Of a stretch of DNA of 64,000 nucleotides, positions 16,757 to 25,802 are shown one piece after another. Positions within the stretch are counted from its first letter, which is position 1. Each line of letters begins with the position of its first letter. Made by a program: the position numbers and the translations under genes. The notes beneath the pieces are model-generated. The model was not told the origin of the DNA. It did not search any database and saw only the letters and a program-made list of their open reading frames with translations. Origin of the DNA: Methylobacterium sp. B4 (lineage in GTDB: Bacteria; Pseudomonadota; Alphaproteobacteria; Rhizobiales; Beijerinckiaceae); the NCBI RefSeq assembly GCF_003201865.1, contig NZ_QJJJ01000006.1, positions 1-64,000 of the forward strand. The letters run 5' to 3'.

Positions 16757-17449
16757 GTGGCGACAGGCCGGTTGGCGACCATCCCGTTCTTCAAAGAACC
16801 GGGTGTCGATCTCTCCCCATTCGAGATGCGCTGCCACTGGCGGCGCTTCGACGAGAACGAGACGCTCGTCGACTACGACGACATCTCGACCGACGTGTAC
16901 TTTCTCGCCATGGGCGAGGTGCGCATCCTCAACCGGTCGCAATCCGGCAAAGAGGTGATTCTCGGCGAGATGCGCACGGGCGCCTTCTTCGGCGAACTGG
17001 CGGCGCTGGACGGGATCGGCCGCTCGGCCAACGTCACGGCGCTGACCCGCGGCGAGGTCTGCGTGGTGCCCGCCCCCGTCTTCCGCCAGATCGTGTTCGC
17101 CTCCGAAGCCATCGCCGACCGGCTCTTCCGCCTGCTCGCCAAGCGGGTCCGCGAGTTGAACACCCGGCTCATGGAGCACGCGCTGCTCGACCTGCGCCAC
17201 CGGCTCTACGCGGAGCTGCTGCGCCTCTCCGTGCCGCGGGCGGGCCAGGACGGCGAGCGGGTGGTGACGCCGCCGCCCTACCACCACGTCCTGGCCGCCC
17301 GCATCGGCTGCCGCCGCGAGCAGGTGACCCGCGAGTTCACGGTGATGGCGGGGGAGGGGCTGATCGACCGCACCCGCGGCGCCCTCGTCATCCGCCGCCC
17401 CGACCTGCTGGAAGCACGGGTGCAGGAGGCACTGCGGGAAGACGCCTGA
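16757..17449 (+). CDS. Crp/Fnr-family transcriptional regulator
   Basis: 230 residues from GTG 16757. An N-terminal cyclic-nucleotide-binding-type beta-roll (VYFLAMGEVRILNRSQSGKE, GAFFGELAALDGIGRSA), a long dimerisation helix (ADRLFRLLAKRVRELN), and a C-terminal winged helix (AARIGCRREQVTREFTVMA). No N-terminal cysteine cluster for an Fe-S centre is visible, so an FNR-type oxygen sensor is unlikely; a cAMP or other small-ligand sensor is more plausible. Longer frames back to 16583 read as non-protein. The gene is isolated, so its targets are unknown. Confidence 0.82.
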   Translation: MATGRLATIPFFKEPGVDLSPFEMRCHWRRFDENETLVDYDDISTDVYFLAMGEVRILNRSQSGKEVILGEMRTGAFFGELAALDGIGRSANVTALTRGEVCVVPAPVFRQIVFASEAIADRLFRLLAKRVRELNTRLMEHALLDLRHRLYAELLRLSVPRAGQDGERVVTPPPYHHVLAARIGCRREQVTREFTVMAGEGLIDRTRGALVIRRPDLLEARVQEALREDA

Positions 17450-17582
17450 GGCGTGGTCTCGGCGTTCGCGCAGGCGCATCCGCGCGACGCCGTGCTAAGG
17501 AAGCGCCGGCCCTGCCCCGCTCGCGCGGGCTCGCAGCGCCGCGGCGACACCTTCGCTCCCGCCCCACAGCGCCGGACGAGAC

Positions 17583-18539
17583 ATGGCTCCATTGCCCGGC
17601 CCCCGCGCCTCCGCGGCGGCTTACCCGATCCTGACCCTGACCACCCTGCTCTGGGCCGGCAATGCGGTGGCCGGCAAGTGGGCGGTCGGCGCGGTCTCGC
17701 CGCAGGTGCTCACCACCCTGCGCTGGGCCTTCGCCTTCGCCCTCCTGCTCGTGATCGCGCGTCGGCAGGTGGCGGCGGATCGGGACCGGCTCGCGGCGCG
17801 CTGGCCCTACCTGCTCCTGATGGGGGCCTTCGGCTTCACGATCTTCGCGAGCCTGTTCTACGCCGCGGGCACCTACACCACGGCCGTCAACGTCGCCCTG
17901 ATCCAGGGCGCGGTTCCGGTCTTCGTCATGCTCCTGAACTTCGTCGTGCGCCGGGCGCCCGTGCGGGCAGGGCAGGTCATCGGGGCGGGGATCACGCTGG
18001 CCGGCGTCGCGGTCGCGGCGACCCACGGCGATCTGGCCTTGCTGCGCAGCCTCGGCTTCAATCTCGGCGACGGGCTCATGCTCACCGCCTGCCTCGTCTA
18101 TGCCGGCTACACCGTGGCGCTCACCGCGCGCCCGGCCGTCTCGGGCCTTGCCTTCTTCACCGCCCTGGCGCTCGCCGCCTTCGTCACCTCGCTGCCGCCG
18201 CTGGCCGCCGAATGGGCGCTCGGGCGATCAATCTGGCCCTCCACCGCGGCGGCCTGGGCCATCGTCGCCTTCGTGGCGCTGGGCCCCTCGCTGCTGGCGC
18301 AGCTTTCCTTCATCCGCGGCGTCGAGCTGATCGGCCCGAACCGGGCCGGGCTGTTCGTCAACCTCGTGCCGGTCTTCGGCGCGGGGCTCGCCGTCCTGCT
18401 GGCGGGCGAGCCCTTCGCCGGCTCCGACGCGCTGGCGCTCGGCCTCGTGCTCGGCGGCATCCTGATCGCCGAGACCGCCGGGCGCCGGGCCGCGCGCAGC
18501 GATGAGCGTCGGACGCGCCAAGCAAAAGACGGCAGGTGA
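17583..18539 (+). CDS. DMT-superfamily (EamA) transporter
   Basis: 318 residues with ten hydrophobic segments in two EamA repeats: the first starts TLTTLLWAGNAVAGKWAV, the second near LMLTACLVYAGYTVALTA. The C-terminal basic tail (GRRAARSDERRTRQAKDGR) is cytoplasmic by the positive-inside rule. EamA proteins usually export amino acids, nucleotides or other metabolites; no substrate can be assigned. It starts 133 bases after the Crp/Fnr stop and could be read through from it or have its own promoter. Confidence 0.83.
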   Translation: MAPLPGPRASAAAYPILTLTTLLWAGNAVAGKWAVGAVSPQVLTTLRWAFAFALLLVIARRQVAADRDRLAARWPYLLLMGAFGFTIFASLFYAAGTYTTAVNVALIQGAVPVFVMLLNFVVRRAPVRAGQVIGAGITLAGVAVAATHGDLALLRSLGFNLGDGLMLTACLVYAGYTVALTARPAVSGLAFFTALALAAFVTSLPPLAAEWALGRSIWPSTAAAWAIVAFVALGPSLLAQLSFIRGVELIGPNRAGLFVNLVPVFGAGLAVLLAGEPFAGSDALALGLVLGGILIAETAGRRAARSDERRTRQAKDGR

Positions 18540-18712
18540 GGGGGGTCGCATCGTCTTGCCGAAGGAAACCGAAGAGCGGCGCGCTCGAAACGTCATCCGC
18601 TGATCTTTCGCAGATCCGGTCGAAAACGGCCCGTCGCGGCAGGGGGGCCACAACTTGGACCGGAAGAGGCGCATAAAGTCGGGCGAATCGCGCTTTCGGA
18701 TCTTCCGGCCCC

Positions 18713-19762
18713 ATGCCCTCATCCCTCACCTCCCGGCCCCGGGTCGCCCCGGCCGCCGGCCGGTGGCCAGTGCCGTCCTGGCTCGGCGAACTCGCCGCAC
18801 TGGCCGCGACCGGGATCGCCGTGCTCCTGCGCTACGCGCTCGACGACGTGCTGCCGCCCGGCTTTCCGTTCCTGACCTTCTTCCCGGCGGTGATCCTGAC
18901 GACCTTCTTCTTCGGCCTGAGGCCGGGGATCGTCTGCGCCGTGCTCTCGGGACTGGCCGCGTGGGGCTTGTTCATCGGGCCGTCCGGCCTCTTCCTGCTC
19001 GACCTGCAGACGGGGTTGGCGCTCGCTTTCTACGCCTTCATCGTCACGGTCGACATCGCGCTGATCCACCTGATGCGTGTGGCGGGCGAGCGGCTGAGCG
19101 CGGAGCGGGCGGTCAGCGCCGAACTCTACGAGCAGCAGCGCACCATGTTCCAGGAGCTGCAGCACCGGGTCGCCAACAACATGCAGTTCGTGGCGGCACT
19201 GCTCGCCCTGCAGAAGCGCAAGATCGGCGAGAACCCGGAGGCGGCGCTCGGCGCCTTCGACGAGGCGCAGGCCCGGCTGGAAACGATCGCCCGCATTCAC
19301 CGCCGGCTCTACGACCCGGCGCGCGCCGACCAGCCCGTGGGCCAGTATCTCCAGGAACTCTGCTCCGACCTGCTCGGCGCCACGGGTGCGCGCAACATCG
19401 TCTGCCTCGTGGATGTGCCGCCGATGCGCTTCGATCTCGCCCGGCTGACCACACTCTCCCTGCTCGTGGTCGAGGTCGTGACCAACGCCCTCAAGCACGC
19501 CTTCACGGAAGCCGAGCGCGGCACCATCACCATCCGGCTCGAAACCCTCGATGCGGGGCAGGTGGCGCTCAGCATCGCCGATGACGGCCCCGGGATCCCC
19601 GAGAGCTTCGATCCCGCCGCGAGCCGCAGCCTCGGCTTCCGGATCGTGCAGGGACTGGCCGCCCAGCTCGACGGCACGCTGACCTACGCCAACGACGGCG
19701 GCACCGTCGTGCGGCTGGTCTTCGCCCCGGGACGGGCGATGCCCCGCCGGGCCGCCGCCTGA
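18713..19762 (+). CDS. Membrane sensor histidine kinase, HisKA_2 / HWE-like
   Basis: 349 residues. The first 130 hold four hydrophobic segments of the DUF4118 type (FFPAVILTTFFFGLRPGIVC), a sensor module shared with KdpD. The phospho-acceptor is His151 in LQHRVANNMQ, the H-box form of HisKA_2 kinases, and the ATPase part carries NALKHAF (N box) and DDGPGIP (G1). Such kinases are the alphaproteobacterial general-stress and light type and often phosphorylate unlinked response regulators. No partner regulator is adjacent. Stimulus unknown. Confidence 0.85.
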   Translation: MPSSLTSRPRVAPAAGRWPVPSWLGELAALAATGIAVLLRYALDDVLPPGFPFLTFFPAVILTTFFFGLRPGIVCAVLSGLAAWGLFIGPSGLFLLDLQTGLALAFYAFIVTVDIALIHLMRVAGERLSAERAVSAELYEQQRTMFQELQHRVANNMQFVAALLALQKRKIGENPEAALGAFDEAQARLETIARIHRRLYDPARADQPVGQYLQELCSDLLGATGARNIVCLVDVPPMRFDLARLTTLSLLVVEVVTNALKHAFTEAERGTITIRLETLDAGQVALSIADDGPGIPESFDPAASRSLGFRIVQGLAAQLDGTLTYANDGGTVVRLVFAPGRAMPRRAAA

Positions 19763-20175
19763 GCGGGCAGACGAGGGCAGGGGGCGCTCGGCCGATTCTC
19801 CCGAGGCTCACCGACAGGCGGTTTAGCGGCTTCGGTTCTACCCGCATGGCCGGCGTTCCGGCTGCGGAAACGATCGCGCAAGCCCGGCCCTAAGCCCGTG
19901 AAAGCCGTTCGCATAAGATATATTATGGAACTATGAGATGGATGCGATGGGCCATTAAGACCCGTTAACCATACCGTTCCGGCCGCTTTCGCGGGTTTTT
20001 GCGGCAAAGCGCGTGACTGGCGTCACAGCGTGCCGGGCGACCCGCAACCGTGCGGTCACCACGATCCTGCATCAAGAATTCATGCTGGCGGCAAAGGCGG
20101 GCCCCCTACCCCTCGCAATCGTCACATTTCCTGGGCAACATCAGGAAATACACCGGCCGCACAGAACGTTCCGCC
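19763..20175. other. Intergenic region with an AT-rich promoter-like patch
   Basis: 413 bases between the kinase and the SGNH hydrolase. An unusually AT-rich patch (TAAGATATATTATGGAAC, about 19914-19931) stands out in this genome and is a candidate promoter core. Frames upstream of 20176 lack ribosome sites, so I treat this as non-coding. Confidence 0.4.
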
Positions 20176-20979
20176 ATGCTCCTCCGCCCCCTCTCCGGCC
20201 TGATCCTCGCCGCCGCCCTGGCCGGCCCGCTCGGTGCCGTGTCAGTGCGCGCGCAGCCGGACGCACCGCCGATCACGGCTCCGCAGCCGCCGGCCCCGGC
20301 CGAGCGCCTGCCGGTGAAGCTCGCGCGGCTCGCCTCCCTGCTCGGGCGGGACGGCGACGTGCGGATCGTGGCCTTCGGCTCCTCCTCGACGGAAGGGGCG
20401 GGCGCCACCTCGCCGGCTATGGCCTACCCTGCCCTGCTGGAGCGTGATCTCGAGGAGCGCCTTCAGATCGGCGCGTCGAGCCGGCGCTCGATCACCGTGA
20501 TCAACCGCGGCAAGGGCGGCGACACCGCCGAGGCGATGGCCCGGCGGCTGGAGCGCGACGTGCTCGCCGAGCGGCCCGACCTCGTGGTCTGGCAGACCGG
20601 CAGCAACGATCCGCTGGCCGGCGTGCCGCTGGAGCGCTTCGTGGAGCTGACCCGCGCCGGGCTCCTGGCGATCCGCGCGACCGGGGCCGACGTGGTGCTG
20701 ATGGACCAGCAATGGTGCAGCAAGCTCTCCGGTCAGGAGGGCGCGGAGCGCTACGGCGAGGCCCTGCACGCCCTGGCAGCCGAACTCGGCGTTCCGGTGA
20801 TCCGCCGCCGCGCGCTGATGCAGTCCTGGGTGTCGCACGGCCTGATGACCCCGGCCCAGATGATCGGCCCCGACGGCCTGCACATGACCGATGCCGGCTA
20901 CCGCCAGCTCGCCAAGGCCGCCGCCGCCCAGATCCTCGTCGGCGCCGGCCTGATCCAGCCCGCGCTCGCCCGGAACTGA
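20176..20979 (+). CDS. Secreted SGNH/GDSL hydrolase
   Basis: 267 residues with a signal peptide (MLLRPLSGLILAAALAGP, cleavage near residue 25). The SGNH blocks are visible: catalytic Ser in VAFGSSSTEGAG (block I), Gly in GKGGDT (block II), Asn in TGSNDPL (block III) and Asp-His in DGLHMTD (block V). These enzymes hydrolyse esters or remove acetyl groups in the periplasm; related members act on cell-envelope polysaccharides. I chose ATG 20176 because the signal peptide starts exactly there, while the longer frame to 20050 adds an unlikely leader. It is followed closely by the truncated globin, without obvious functional link. Confidence 0.82.
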   Translation: MLLRPLSGLILAAALAGPLGAVSVRAQPDAPPITAPQPPAPAERLPVKLARLASLLGRDGDVRIVAFGSSSTEGAGATSPAMAYPALLERDLEERLQIGASSRRSITVINRGKGGDTAEAMARRLERDVLAERPDLVVWQTGSNDPLAGVPLERFVELTRAGLLAIRATGADVVLMDQQWCSKLSGQEGAERYGEALHALAAELGVPVIRRRALMQSWVSHGLMTPAQMIGPDGLHMTDAGYRQLAKAAAAQILVGAGLIQPALARN

Positions 20980-21045
20980 GCCGGGGCAGGGGCGGCTTTC
21001 GCCAGGATGAAGCCCCCTCCCCGCGCGATTGCGTGAATCAGGGCC

Positions 21046-21438
21046 ATGAAACAGGCCGAACTGACCGAGACGGCGCTCGCCGCCTTCCTCGATGCCTTCT
21101 ACGCCCGGGTGCGCCGCGACCCGCTGATCGGGCCCGTCTTCGCTGGAAAGATCCCGGACGAGGCGTGGCCGCGCCATCTCGCCACGATCCACGACTTCTG
21201 GTCCTCGGTGCTGCTCAAGACCGGCCGCTACAAGGGCAACCCCTTCGCGCGCCATCTCGGCATCGCGGGGATCGACCCTGCGCATTTCGCGCGCTGGCTC
21301 GGCCTGTTCGAGGAGACCGCAACGGAGGTCTTCGTGCCGGAGATCGCGCTCGAGATCGTGGAGCGGGCGCACCGCATCGGCGACAGCCTCAAGGCGGGGC
21401 TGTTCTTCCGGCCGGACATGCGGGGCGTGCGGCCCTGA
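21046..21438 (+). CDS. Group III truncated haemoglobin
   Basis: 130 residues. The family pattern is present: FLDAFYARVRRDPLIGPVF (helices A/B), the distal-side segment HLATIHDFWSSVLLKTGRY, and the proximal histidine in NPFARHLGI. Group III globins bind O2, NO or peroxide and are thought to act in redox or NO handling. It lacks the glycine loops of groups I and II. The stop lies 5 bp from the convergent MBL hydrolase stop. Confidence 0.85.
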   Translation: MKQAELTETALAAFLDAFYARVRRDPLIGPVFAGKIPDEAWPRHLATIHDFWSSVLLKTGRYKGNPFARHLGIAGIDPAHFARWLGLFEETATEVFVPEIALEIVERAHRIGDSLKAGLFFRPDMRGVRP

Positions 21439-21443
21439 CAGGC

Positions 21444-22268
21444 TCAGAGATCGACCGTCGCGCTCAGCCCGTCATGGGCCGGCACCACGTGGGCCGGCAG
21501 CTTCCGCGCCAGCGTCGCGTAGTCGAGATCGGTGTGGAGGTTCGTGAGGATGGCCCGCTTCGGCGCGACCTCCTCGATCAGGGCCAGCGCGTCCGAGACC
21601 GAGAAGTGCGACGGGTGAGGGGTCTCGCGGAGCGCATCGATGATGAGCAGGTCGAGGCCGTGCAGCCGCGCCTTGGCGGCCTCTGGCATCAGGCTCACGT
21701 CGGGGGCGTAGGCGGCCGGGCCGAAGCGGAAGCCGTGGGCGACCTCGTTGCCGTGCTCCATCGCGAAGGCCTCCGCCTCGAGGGGTCCGCCCGCGCCGTC
21801 CAGGGTCAGGGTCGCGCCCGGGCGCATCGCGTGCAGGTCGAGGATCGGCGGGTAGAGGCTGCCCGGCGGCGTCTCGAAGGCGTAGCCGAACCGCTTGATC
21901 AGGAGCGCGTGGGTGAGGGGGTCGGCGTGGACCGGGATGCGCCGGCGCATGTGGATGACGAGCGGGCGCACGTCGTCGATGCCGTGGGTGTGGTCGGCAT
22001 GCGCGTGGGTGTAGAGCAGGGCGTCGAGGCGAGTGACGCCGGCGTCGATGAGCTGCTCGCGCAGATCCGGTGAGGTGTCGACGAGGACCGTCGTGGCCTC
22101 CCCCGCCCCGTCCTCAACCCCGTTCCCTTGGCGGCGCTCGACCAGCAGCGAGCAGCGGCGGCGGCGGTTGCGCGGGTCGGTCGGGTCGCAGGCGCCCCAG
22201 CCGTAGCCGACCCGCGGCACGCCGCCGGACGAGCCGCAGCCCAGGATGCGCAGGGTCAGGCTCGCCAT
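21444..22268 (-). CDS. MBL-fold metallohydrolase (PhnP-like)
   Basis: 274 residues. The two-metal motif is HAHADHTHGID near residue 90, with later conserved histidines and aspartate in EHGNEVAHGF, HFSVSDAL and LTNLHTDLDY. The N-terminus (MASLTLRILGCGSSGGVPR) matches the PhnP-like group of cyclic phosphodiesterase-like hydrolases. It follows tatD on the same strand with a 30-base gap, the usual place for this gene in Rhizobiales (metG-tatD-MBL). The physiological substrate is not known. Confidence 0.88.
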   Translation of the reverse strand: MASLTLRILGCGSSGGVPRVGYGWGACDPTDPRNRRRRCSLLVERRQGNGVEDGAGEATTVLVDTSPDLREQLIDAGVTRLDALLYTHAHADHTHGIDDVRPLVIHMRRRIPVHADPLTHALLIKRFGYAFETPPGSLYPPILDLHAMRPGATLTLDGAGGPLEAEAFAMEHGNEVAHGFRFGPAAYAPDVSLMPEAAKARLHGLDLLIIDALRETPHPSHFSVSDALALIEEVAPKRAILTNLHTDLDYATLARKLPAHVVPAHDGLSATVDL

Positions 22269-22298
22269 GCGCCCTCCCCCGGGTTCATGGCCCGGCCC

Positions 22299-23096
22299 TC
22301 ATGCCGTCACCCCCTCGATCGCCGCGGCCTTCGAGAACAGCCGGTAGAAGTTGGCGGTGGTGGCCGCACAGAAATCTTCGAAGGGCAGGTCGAGGGCCTT
22401 GGCCAGAGCCCGGGCGGTGTCGGCGGTGTAGGCCGGCTCGCAGCGCCGGCCCCGGTGCGGCTCCGGCGCGAGGAAGGGCGCGTCGGTCTCGACCAGGATG
22501 CGGTCGAGGGGCAGGCTCCGGGCGATGTCGCGCAGCGCGTCCGAGCGGCGGAAGCTGACGATGCCGGAGAAAGAGACCGACAGGCCGAGTTCGACCCCGA
22601 CCTGCGCGAGACGCGCGCCGGACGAGAAGCAGTGCAGCACCGCCTTGAAGGGCTGCCGCGCCATCTCGTCGGTGAGCACCGCTTCCATCGGCGCGTCGGC
22701 GTCGCGGGAATGGATCACCAGCGGCAGGCCGGAGAGGCGCGCGGCCTCGATATGCGCGCGCAGCACCCGCTCCTGCACCGCCTCCGGCGCGGCGTCCTCG
22801 TAATGGTAGTCGAGCCCCGCCTCGCCGATGCCGACGCAGCGCGGGGTCTCGGCCAGCGCGGCGATGGTGTCGGCGGGCACGTCCGGCTCCTCGGCGGCTC
22901 CGTGCGGGTGGGTGCCCACCGTGTACCAGACCGCCTCGTGCGCCTCGGCCAGCGCCCGGTAGCTGGCGGCCTTGGCGACACGCGTCGAGATGGTGAGCAG
23001 GCGTGTCACCCCCGCCGCCCGGGCACGGGCGATCACGCCGGGAATGTCCTCGGCGAAATCGGGGAAATCGAGGTGGCAGTGGCTGTCGACCAGCAT
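22299..23096 (-). CDS. tatD: TatD-family metal-dependent deoxyribonuclease
   Basis: 265 residues of the TatD amidohydrolase barrel. Metal-ligand motifs are DSHCHLDF at the N-terminus, GEAGLDYHY near residue 95, IHSRDAD, LHCFSS, and VETDAPFLAP. TatD proteins are Mg-dependent 3'-5' exonucleases linked to DNA repair and degradation. ATG 23096 gives the exact family start; the frame back to 23417 is only a shadow of the metG end. It lies 62 bases after metG and before the MBL gene. Confidence 0.92.
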   Translation of the reverse strand: MLVDSHCHLDFPDFAEDIPGVIARARAAGVTRLLTISTRVAKAASYRALAEAHEAVWYTVGTHPHGAAEEPDVPADTIAALAETPRCVGIGEAGLDYHYEDAAPEAVQERVLRAHIEAARLSGLPLVIHSRDADAPMEAVLTDEMARQPFKAVLHCFSSGARLAQVGVELGLSVSFSGIVSFRRSDALRDIARSLPLDRILVETDAPFLAPEPHRGRRCEPAYTADTARALAKALDLPFEDFCAATTANFYRLFSKAAAIEGVTA

Positions 23097-23158
23097 GGTT
23101 TCTTCGGGCTGCGTCTCTTCGGGCCGAGGTCGTTCGAAGGCGGGGAGGGGCGGACCCG

Positions 23159-24727
23159 TCAGGCCGCCGCCTCCGGCCGCTCGAAGCGCGGGAAGATCGG
23201 GCTCGGCGCCGGCAGGGCCGTGCCGCCCTGAAGGCGGTGCTCCTCGCCGGCGAAGGCGAAGCTGCGGCGATCCACCGGCACCGCGAGCAGGTCGAGCAAA
23301 GCGGCGCCCGCCGTCGGCACGAAGGGCTGCACCATCAGGCCGACCCGGCGCAGGGTCTCGACCGTGACGTAGAGCACCGTGTTCATGCGCGCGGGATCGC
23401 TCTTGCGCAGTTTCCACGGCTCCTCGGACGCAAAGTAGCGGTTGGCCTCGCCGACCACGGCCCAGATCTCGGCCAGGATCGCGTGCAGCGCGAGATTCTG
23501 CATCAGCCCCCTCGCCTTCTCCGGCAGGGCCGCGGCGGCCGCGAGCAGCCGCGCGTCGGCGTCGGTGAAGACCCCCGGCTCCGGCACGGCGCCGAAAGAA
23601 TTCTTCGCGATCATCGAGAGCGAGCGCTGGGCGAGGTTGCCGAGATCATTGGCGAGGTCCGCGTTGATGCGGTTGATGATCGCCTCGTGGTCGTAATTGC
23701 CGTCGCCGCCGAAGGGCGCCTCGCGCATCAGGAAGTAGCGCACCGGATCGACGCCGTAGGTGCCGGCGAGATCGAGCGGATCGACCACGTTGCCGAGCGA
23801 CTTCGACATCTTCTCGCCCCGGCTCAAGAAGAAGCCGTGGCCGAAGACGCGCTTGGGCAGCGGCAGCCCCGCCGACATCAGGAAAGCCGGCCAGTAGACC
23901 GCGTGGAAGCGGACGATGTCCTTGCCGATGATGTGCAGGCTCGCGGGCCAGAACCGGGCGTTCGGCGCCTGCGCATCGGGAAAGCCCGTCACCGTCAGGT
24001 AGTTGGTCAGCGCATCGACCCAGACATACATGACGTGGCCCGGCCGGTCCGGCACCGGCACGCCCCAGTCGAAGGTGGTGCGGCTGACCGAGAGATCCTT
24101 GAGGCCGGAGCGCACGAAGCTCGCGACCTCGTTCATGCGGGTGTCGGGGCCGAGGAAGTCCGGCTGCTCGGCGTAGAGCTTGAGCAGGGGCTCTTGGTAC
24201 TGGGAGAGGCGGAAGAGGTAGTTCTCCTCCTCCATCCACTCGACGGGCGTGTCGGTCTTGATCGAGCGGCGGTTGCCGTCGGGGCCGAGAACGGTCTCGG
24301 CCTCGTCGTAATAGGCCTCGTCGCGCACCGAGTACCAGCCGGCATACTTGGCGAGGTAGATGTCGCCGTTGGCCTCCATGCGCCGCCACAGCTCCTGCGC
24401 GGCGGCGTAGTGCTCGGGCTCGGTCGTGCGGATGAAGCGGTCGTAGGCGCAGTTCAGGGTATCGGCCATCGCCTTGAAGCGCCCGGCCATGTCGTCGACG
24501 AAGGCGCGCGGCGTCACGCCGGCCTTGGCGGCCGTCTGCTGGATCTTGAGACCGTGCTCGTCGGTGCCGGTGGTGAACAGCACTTCGCGCCCGTCGAGGC
24601 GGTGGAAGCGGGCGATCGCGTCGCTGGCGATCACCTCGTAGGCGTGTCCGATATGCGGCGCGCCGTTGGGGTAGGAGATCGCCGTGGTGATGAGGAAGGG
24701 CGCCTTCGCCGTCTCGCTCGCGCTCAC
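23159..24727 (-). CDS. metG: Methionyl-tRNA synthetase
   Basis: 522 residues, class I aminoacyl-tRNA synthetase that charges tRNA-Met. The HIGH signature is in [11 protein letters not shown] (about residue 24), the KMSKS loop in [10 protein letters not shown], and the tRNA-binding helical domain follows. No zinc knuckle cysteines occupy the usual insert, and there is no C-terminal dimerisation domain, both normal for the short alphaproteobacterial form. It heads the metG-tatD-MBL group. Confidence 0.96.
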   Translation of the reverse strand: MSASETAKAPFLITTAISYPNGAPHIGHAYEVIASDAIARFHRLDGREVLFTTGTDEHGLKIQQTAAKAGVTPRAFVDDMAGRFKAMADTLNCAYDRFIRTTEPEHYAAAQELWRRMEANGDIYLAKYAGWYSVRDEAYYDEAETVLGPDGNRRSIKTDTPVEWMEEENYLFRLSQYQEPLLKLYAEQPDFLGPDTRMNEVASFVRSGLKDLSVSRTTFDWGVPVPDRPGHVMYVWVDALTNYLTVTGFPDAQAPNARFWPASLHIIGKDIVRFHAVYWPAFLMSAGLPLPKRVFGHGFFLSRGEKMSKSLGNVVDPLDLAGTYGVDPVRYFLMREAPFGGDGNYDHEAIINRINADLANDLGNLAQRSLSMIAKNSFGAVPEPGVFTDADARLLAAAAALPEKARGLMQNLALHAILAEIWAVVGEANRYFASEEPWKLRKSDPARMNTVLYVTVETLRRVGLMVQPFVPTAGAALLDLLAVPVDRRSFAFAGEEHRLQGGTALPAPSPIFPRFERPEAAA

Positions 24728-24877
24728 GTCAGAAGATGTCCCGGATGCAAAAGGTCGGACCGAGATGCCTTGTGGCGCGCAACGCCACGGGACGCAACCG
24801 GACCGGCGGGGCCTGCGATCGCGGCCCGACGCACGATGCAGTGCAGTCCTACTTCCCCGCAGAACCTTCGCAGACGC

Positions 24878-24908
24878 GAAAAAGCCCTGCCGGGATCCGG
24901 CAGGGCTT
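24878..24908 (-). terminator. Intrinsic terminator of the small alanine-rich gene
   Basis: Read on the minus strand: AAGCCCTGCCGG, loop ATC, CCGGCAGGGCTT, then TTTCG, a 12-bp perfect stem with a U-run. It lies 37 bases after the stop of the 71-residue gene and isolates it from metG. Confidence 0.85.
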
Positions 24909-24945
24909 CATCGAGCGACGGCGTTGATGCCGTGCGATGGGAGGC

Positions 24946-25161
24946 TTAGGCGGCGCGCTTGGCGGCGACCGGCGAGAGGTTCTCGTTACCGACCTTGACG
25001 GCGCCGACCTTCGTGGAGACCGGGGCGGTGCCGACGGCAGCGAACTCACCGGCGGAAACGGTGGTGCCGGCCTTCGGACCCAGGCGGTCGGCCATCAGGG
25101 TGACCAGGGCGATGTTGGCGGCGCCGGCGGCGGCGGCAGCGAGGAGAGCCAGAGCGATCAT
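24946..25161 (-). CDS. Small alanine-rich membrane/secreted protein
   Basis: 71 residues beginning MIALALLAAAAAGAANIAL, a single hydrophobic segment without a positively charged start, then a polar tail ending SPVAAKRAA. A true terminator directly after the stop and a strong divergent control region before the start argue that it is expressed. No family recognised; it could be a small periplasm-facing membrane protein. Confidence 0.6.
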   Translation of the reverse strand: MIALALLAAAAAGAANIALVTLMADRLGPKAGTTVSAGEFAAVGTAPVSTKVGAVKVGNENLSPVAAKRAA

Positions 25162-25220
25162 GGTGCGCGTCCCGTGCGGTGTGTTGCGTTGCAGCGTATG
25201 TGCCACCACACGGCCCCCTT

Positions 25221-25250
25221 TGGTATACCAGACACCAAATGCCAGGCATT
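25221..25250. promoter_or_regulatory. Paired palindromes in a divergent spacer
   Basis: TGGTATACCA at 25221-25230 is a perfect 10-bp palindrome, and AATGCC-A-GGCATT at 25238-25250 a perfect 6+6 dyad, with centres about 18-19 bp apart. They lie 60-90 bases upstream of the minus-strand small gene and in front of the plus-strand small gene, in an AT-rich spacer. The layout suggests operator sites for an unlinked regulator. Confidence 0.45.
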
Positions 25251-25460
25251 CGCTGGGTGCATGCATCGCGCACTTGAGAGGTCGAGCCCCCAGCTTTTTG
25301 CATTATGGTACCTATTATTCCGGTACTCCGTGCTATTTTGCATGGACACGGACTCGGTGATCTGATTAATCCACCTCAGCGACGCTGCATCGAACGGCAA
25401 GGCTTTGGCCCGCGCCCTCAGCATTGTCCGCTTTCGCCGGCATCTTCGAGGAAGGTCTGC

Positions 25461-25661
25461 ATGTCGATCGCCAAGGTTCGCGAGTCCGCTGAACAGTGGA
25501 TCGAGTTGCCGGAGCCGAATCTCGACCGGTACGTGCTGCGGACACGGCGCCCTGCCGCCAACGACAACAGCCGGATCTCGACGGAAACCTTTCGCGTCGT
25601 GCAGATCGGCGCCTGCGTGGCCCTGATCGGCGCCGCCACGCTTCTCGGCGCCCTGGTCTGA
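25461..25661 (+). CDS. Small single-span membrane protein
   Basis: 66 residues. A polar N-terminus with RRPAANDNSRI, common in short alphaproteobacterial proteins, then one membrane helix (VVQIGACVALIGAATLLGALV) at the C-terminus. GAGGAAGG lies 6 bases before ATG 25461. A bidirectional terminator follows. Function unknown; the tail-anchored layout suggests a small membrane accessory protein. Confidence 0.6.
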   Translation: MSIAKVRESAEQWIELPEPNLDRYVLRTRRPAANDNSRISTETFRVVQIGACVALIGAATLLGALV

Positions 25662-25759
25662 CGCCAGTCTCCCTGCGGCCCCGATCCGCAAGGCGGCCTC
25701 CGCGGAGGCCGGGGGCGGTCGGAGACACCGGTGTCTTGGACGACTGAAGCCGAGAAGGA

Positions 25760-25781
25760 AAAAGGCGCCTCACGGCGCCTT
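25760..25781. terminator. Bidirectional terminator between convergent genes
   Basis: A 9-bp perfect stem (AAAGGCGCC / GGCGCCTTT) with loop TCAC. U-rich flanks are present for both directions (CTTCG after it on plus; TTCCTT on minus), matching its place between the small membrane gene and the DUF892 gene. Confidence 0.85.
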
Positions 25782-25802
25782 TCTTCGTTTCAGCTGGCTA
25801 CC

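Noticed and set aside
20050-20175. Longer start of the SGNH hydrolase
   Set aside because: It would hide a clear signal peptide that begins exactly at ATG 20176.
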